Of a stretch of 15,950 nucleotides of DNA, positions 15,234-15,950 are shown piece after piece. The stretch spans positions 1 to 15,950 of the forward strand of contig CAZCLD010000028.1 in the NCBI GenBank assembly GCA_964499425.1, given 5' to 3'. Origin of the DNA: JAQBYK01 sp964499425. GTDB taxonomy: Bacteria > Patescibacteriota > Gracilibacteria > UBA1369 > LOWO2-01-FULL-3. Each line of letters starts with the position of its first letter. The stretch's first letter is position 1. Both the position numbers and the translations under genes were made by a program. Below the pieces are notes generated by a model. It had not been told where the DNA came from and ran no database searches. It saw only the letters and a program-made list of their open reading frames with translations.

Positions 15234-15464
15234 TTACGCAAATAATTTTGAATGGGCGACCCCCCCCATGTCATTATCGAAAACGTCTAAGGCGCACACG
15301 CGAAAGGTTAACCCGTTGACGTAAACAGCGGAGGTTTTGCATTCCCTGAGGTCCGAAACGGTCGCAATGGCGCGGCTAAACACCTCTTCTAAAACATCCT
15401 TGGTTAATTCTTCTCGGGATAATTCGTGCCTGGGACTCTTGGGGCTTCTGGTAACTTGATACAT
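15234..15464 (-). CDS. Orphan protein, N-terminal ORF of a frame-broken gene
   Basis: 76-residue ORF from ATG at 15464-15462, directly downstream of a strong minus-strand promoter. It has a basic start (TRSPKSPRHELSREEL), a helix (about 16-40) and alternating beta-like residues (TSAVYVNGLTFRVCALDVF, 45-63). At residues 68-70 it enters a run of eight Gs (plus strand 15260-15267) and soon ends in TAA (15236-15234). If one G is added, or the ribosome slips -1, reading joins the ORF at 14839-15270, giving a 208-residue protein in which FDNDMGGG is followed by RPFKIICVTTGHRQQ, a natural-looking continuation. I do not recognise the family. GC content is visibly higher than in dnaN or rny. It could be a sequencing error, a pseudogene, phase variation or programmed frameshifting. 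Confidence 0.6.
   Translation of the reverse strand: MYQVTRSPKSPRHELSREELTKDVLEEVFSRAIATVSDLRECKTSAVYVNGLTFRVCALDVFDNDMGGVAHSKLFA
15260..15267. repeat. Homopolymer run of eight Cs at the frame break
   Basis: Eight consecutive Cs on the plus strand (Gs in the mRNA of the orphan gene) sit in the only short interval where the two reading frames overlap (about 15234-15270), so the frame change must happen here. Such runs are prone to polymerase slippage, to ribosomal slippage and to sequencing or assembly miscounts. Confidence 0.9.
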
Positions 15465-15487
15465 AATGTGGGTGTTAAGAGACCGGA

Positions 15488-15516
15488 ATTATGCGGCAAA
15501 CCAACGGGCAAGTCAA
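15488..15516 (-). promoter_or_regulatory. Sigma70-type promoter of the orphan gene
   Basis: On the minus strand TTGACT (15516-15511) and CATAAT (15493-15488), each 5 of 6 to consensus, with exactly 17 bp between. Predicted start near 15481 gives a leader of about 17 nt to the ATG at 15464. The well-formed promoter argues that the gene is, or recently was, expressed. Confidence 0.7.
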
Positions 15517-15552
15517 GGGTGAAAATTTTTGGCTTTCTTTGGGGGCAGGGGC

Positions 15553-15581
15553 TTTACGGCGAGGCTGTTTTAGGGTTTAAT
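15553..15581 (+). promoter_or_regulatory. Probable promoter of the tmRNA gene
   Basis: TTTACG at 15553-15558 (4 of 6), a 17-bp spacer and TTTAAT at 15576-15581 (5 of 6). Predicted start near 15588, about 14 nt before the mature 5' end at 15602, leaving a short leader for RNase P to remove. It lies back to back with the orphan-gene promoter. Confidence 0.55.
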
Positions 15582-15699
15582 ACAGGGGCTCTTTGAAAAG
15601 TGGGGATGTACAGGTATTCGACAGAGTGATTAAGGCTTTGTTAATTGCAATCACGGGGTGGCGCTGTCCCCCGGTAGATCCGTCCAGCGCAAAATATGT

Positions 15700-15789
15700 G
15701 CTAAAACTTCTGTTGATGCACTAGCTGCAAAACTAGCTGCAAGAGAGGGCTTCGGTCTTCGCCTTGCTGCAGTTCCTGTAGCTGCATAA
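15700..15789 (+). other. tmRNA tag reading frame, 29 codons
   Basis: From resume codon GCT the tag begins AKTSVDALAA, the usual ten-residue form, but the next codon is AAA instead of a stop. Reading continues for 19 more residues, beginning KLAARE and ending RLAAVPVAA, then TAA at 15787-15789. LAA occurs three times, and the two segments CTAGCTGCAAAA (15721-15732) and CTAGCTGCAAGA (15733-15744) are tandem near-copies. The final VAA keeps the small-residue end expected of a protease tag. The other two frames meet stops at once or after seven codons and lack ALAA, so this frame is preferred. Confidence 0.75.
15739..15767 (+). other. UUCG-capped hairpin inside the tag reading frame
   Basis: GCAAG (15739-15743) pairs with CUUGC (15763-15767), and GAGGGC (15745-15750) with GUCUUC (15755-15760, including G-U pairs) around a UUCG tetraloop (15751-15754). 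This puts a stable stem-loop in the middle of the translated tag, between the second and third LAA. Confidence 0.6.
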
Positions 15790-15950
15790 ATCCGACTTAT
15801 TCGGATATCGTCCGCCTAGCCCACACCTGCTTAAGCTTTGCGGGCGTAACTTAGCAGGTTAAGGCTTTATAGAGCCGTCTCGTCTATAGAGCTCGAAAAC
15901 TTAGAGAATAGGCGCCAGTGTTTTTTGTTCTTCTTTTATGCCGGCGATGA

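Larger units (their letters stand above)
15602..15950 (+). ncRNA. ssrA: Transfer-messenger RNA (tmRNA), 3' end outside window
   Basis: tmRNA with SmpB rescues ribosomes stalled on broken mRNA and tags the nascent peptide for proteolysis. The 5' end GGGGATGTACAGGTATTCGAC is the tRNA-like acceptor/D-arm start typical of one-piece tmRNA. Pseudoknot PK1 is clear: CGGGG (15654-15658) with CCCCG (15669-15673), interleaved with GCGCTG (15661-15666) and CAGCGC (15685-15690). An A-rich single strand AAAATATGT then leads to the resume codon GCT at 15700, as in E. coli where an A-rich stretch ending UAGUC precedes GCA. The tag frame ends in GCT GCA TAA (15781-15789). Downstream are hairpin ATCCGA/TCGGAT (15790-15806) and ACCTGCT/AGCAGGT (15825-15859), likely part of a second pseudoknot. 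The T-arm and 3' acceptor strand are not reached by 15950. Confidence 0.92.

Noticed and set aside
1..15950. CRISPR array, insertion sequence, prophage or attachment site (including at ssrA)
   Set aside because: No spaced repeats, transposase, integrase or terminal inverted repeats seen; the usual ssrA attachment site is at the gene's 3' end, which is outside the window.

Overview
This is a compact bacterial chromosome segment made almost entirely of housekeeping genes. Several traits suggest a reduced, streamlined lineage, most plausibly in the Candidate Phyla Radiation (Patescibacteria). They are the tight packing with 1-4 bp overlaps, a MurF lacking its usual N-terminal domain, a large VanW-domain surface protein, RNase Y as the visible RNase, a trimmed Dxr, and near-absence of Shine-Dalgarno motifs. 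The presence of dxr would favour a lineage that keeps the MEP isoprenoid pathway, such as the Peregrinibacteria, but this placement is inference and weakly held. TGA is used as a stop (infC, the cyclophilin gene, the YtxH gene), which argues against the UGA-glycine code of Gracilibacteria/Absconditabacteria.

Layout: (1) 1-453 (-): 5' part of dxr, cut by the window edge. (2) 480-1754 (+): promoter and infC-rpmI-rplT ribosome operon; infC has no ATG/GTG/TTG at its homology-supported start and probably initiates at AUC. (3) 1760-2652 (-): lipoprotein cyclophilin and acylphosphatase, with a 4-bp overlap. (4) 2734-6577 (+): murF-like ligase, holB, ricT/yaaT (PSP1 family), membrane-anchored TPR protein. 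(5) 6574-10218 (-): rny (RNase Y), YtxH-like protein, VanW-domain protein, read from a promoter at 10326-10354. (6) 10400-14833 (+): promoter, dnaN, mfd. (7) 14839-15464 (-): an unrecognised protein in two ORFs that become one continuous 208-residue frame if one base is added to a run of eight Cs. (8) 15602 to the window end (+): tmRNA (ssrA), 3' end outside the window, with an unusually long 29-codon tag reading frame containing a UUCG-capped hairpin.

How it fits together: the window combines translation initiation and ribosome assembly (IF3, L35, L20), ribosome rescue (tmRNA), replication (beta clamp, delta'), transcription-coupled repair (Mfd), mRNA decay (RNase Y, with the RicT-family protein that modulates it in Bacillus) and envelope functions (MurF, VanW, lipoprotein cyclophilin). 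No mobile element, CRISPR array, tRNA or rRNA gene was seen.

Most worth a second look: the extended, structured tmRNA tag; the frame break in the C8 run of the neighbouring orphan gene; the AUC start of infC; the missing segment in Dxr; the altered KH loop of RNase Y; and the near-lack of Shine-Dalgarno sites.
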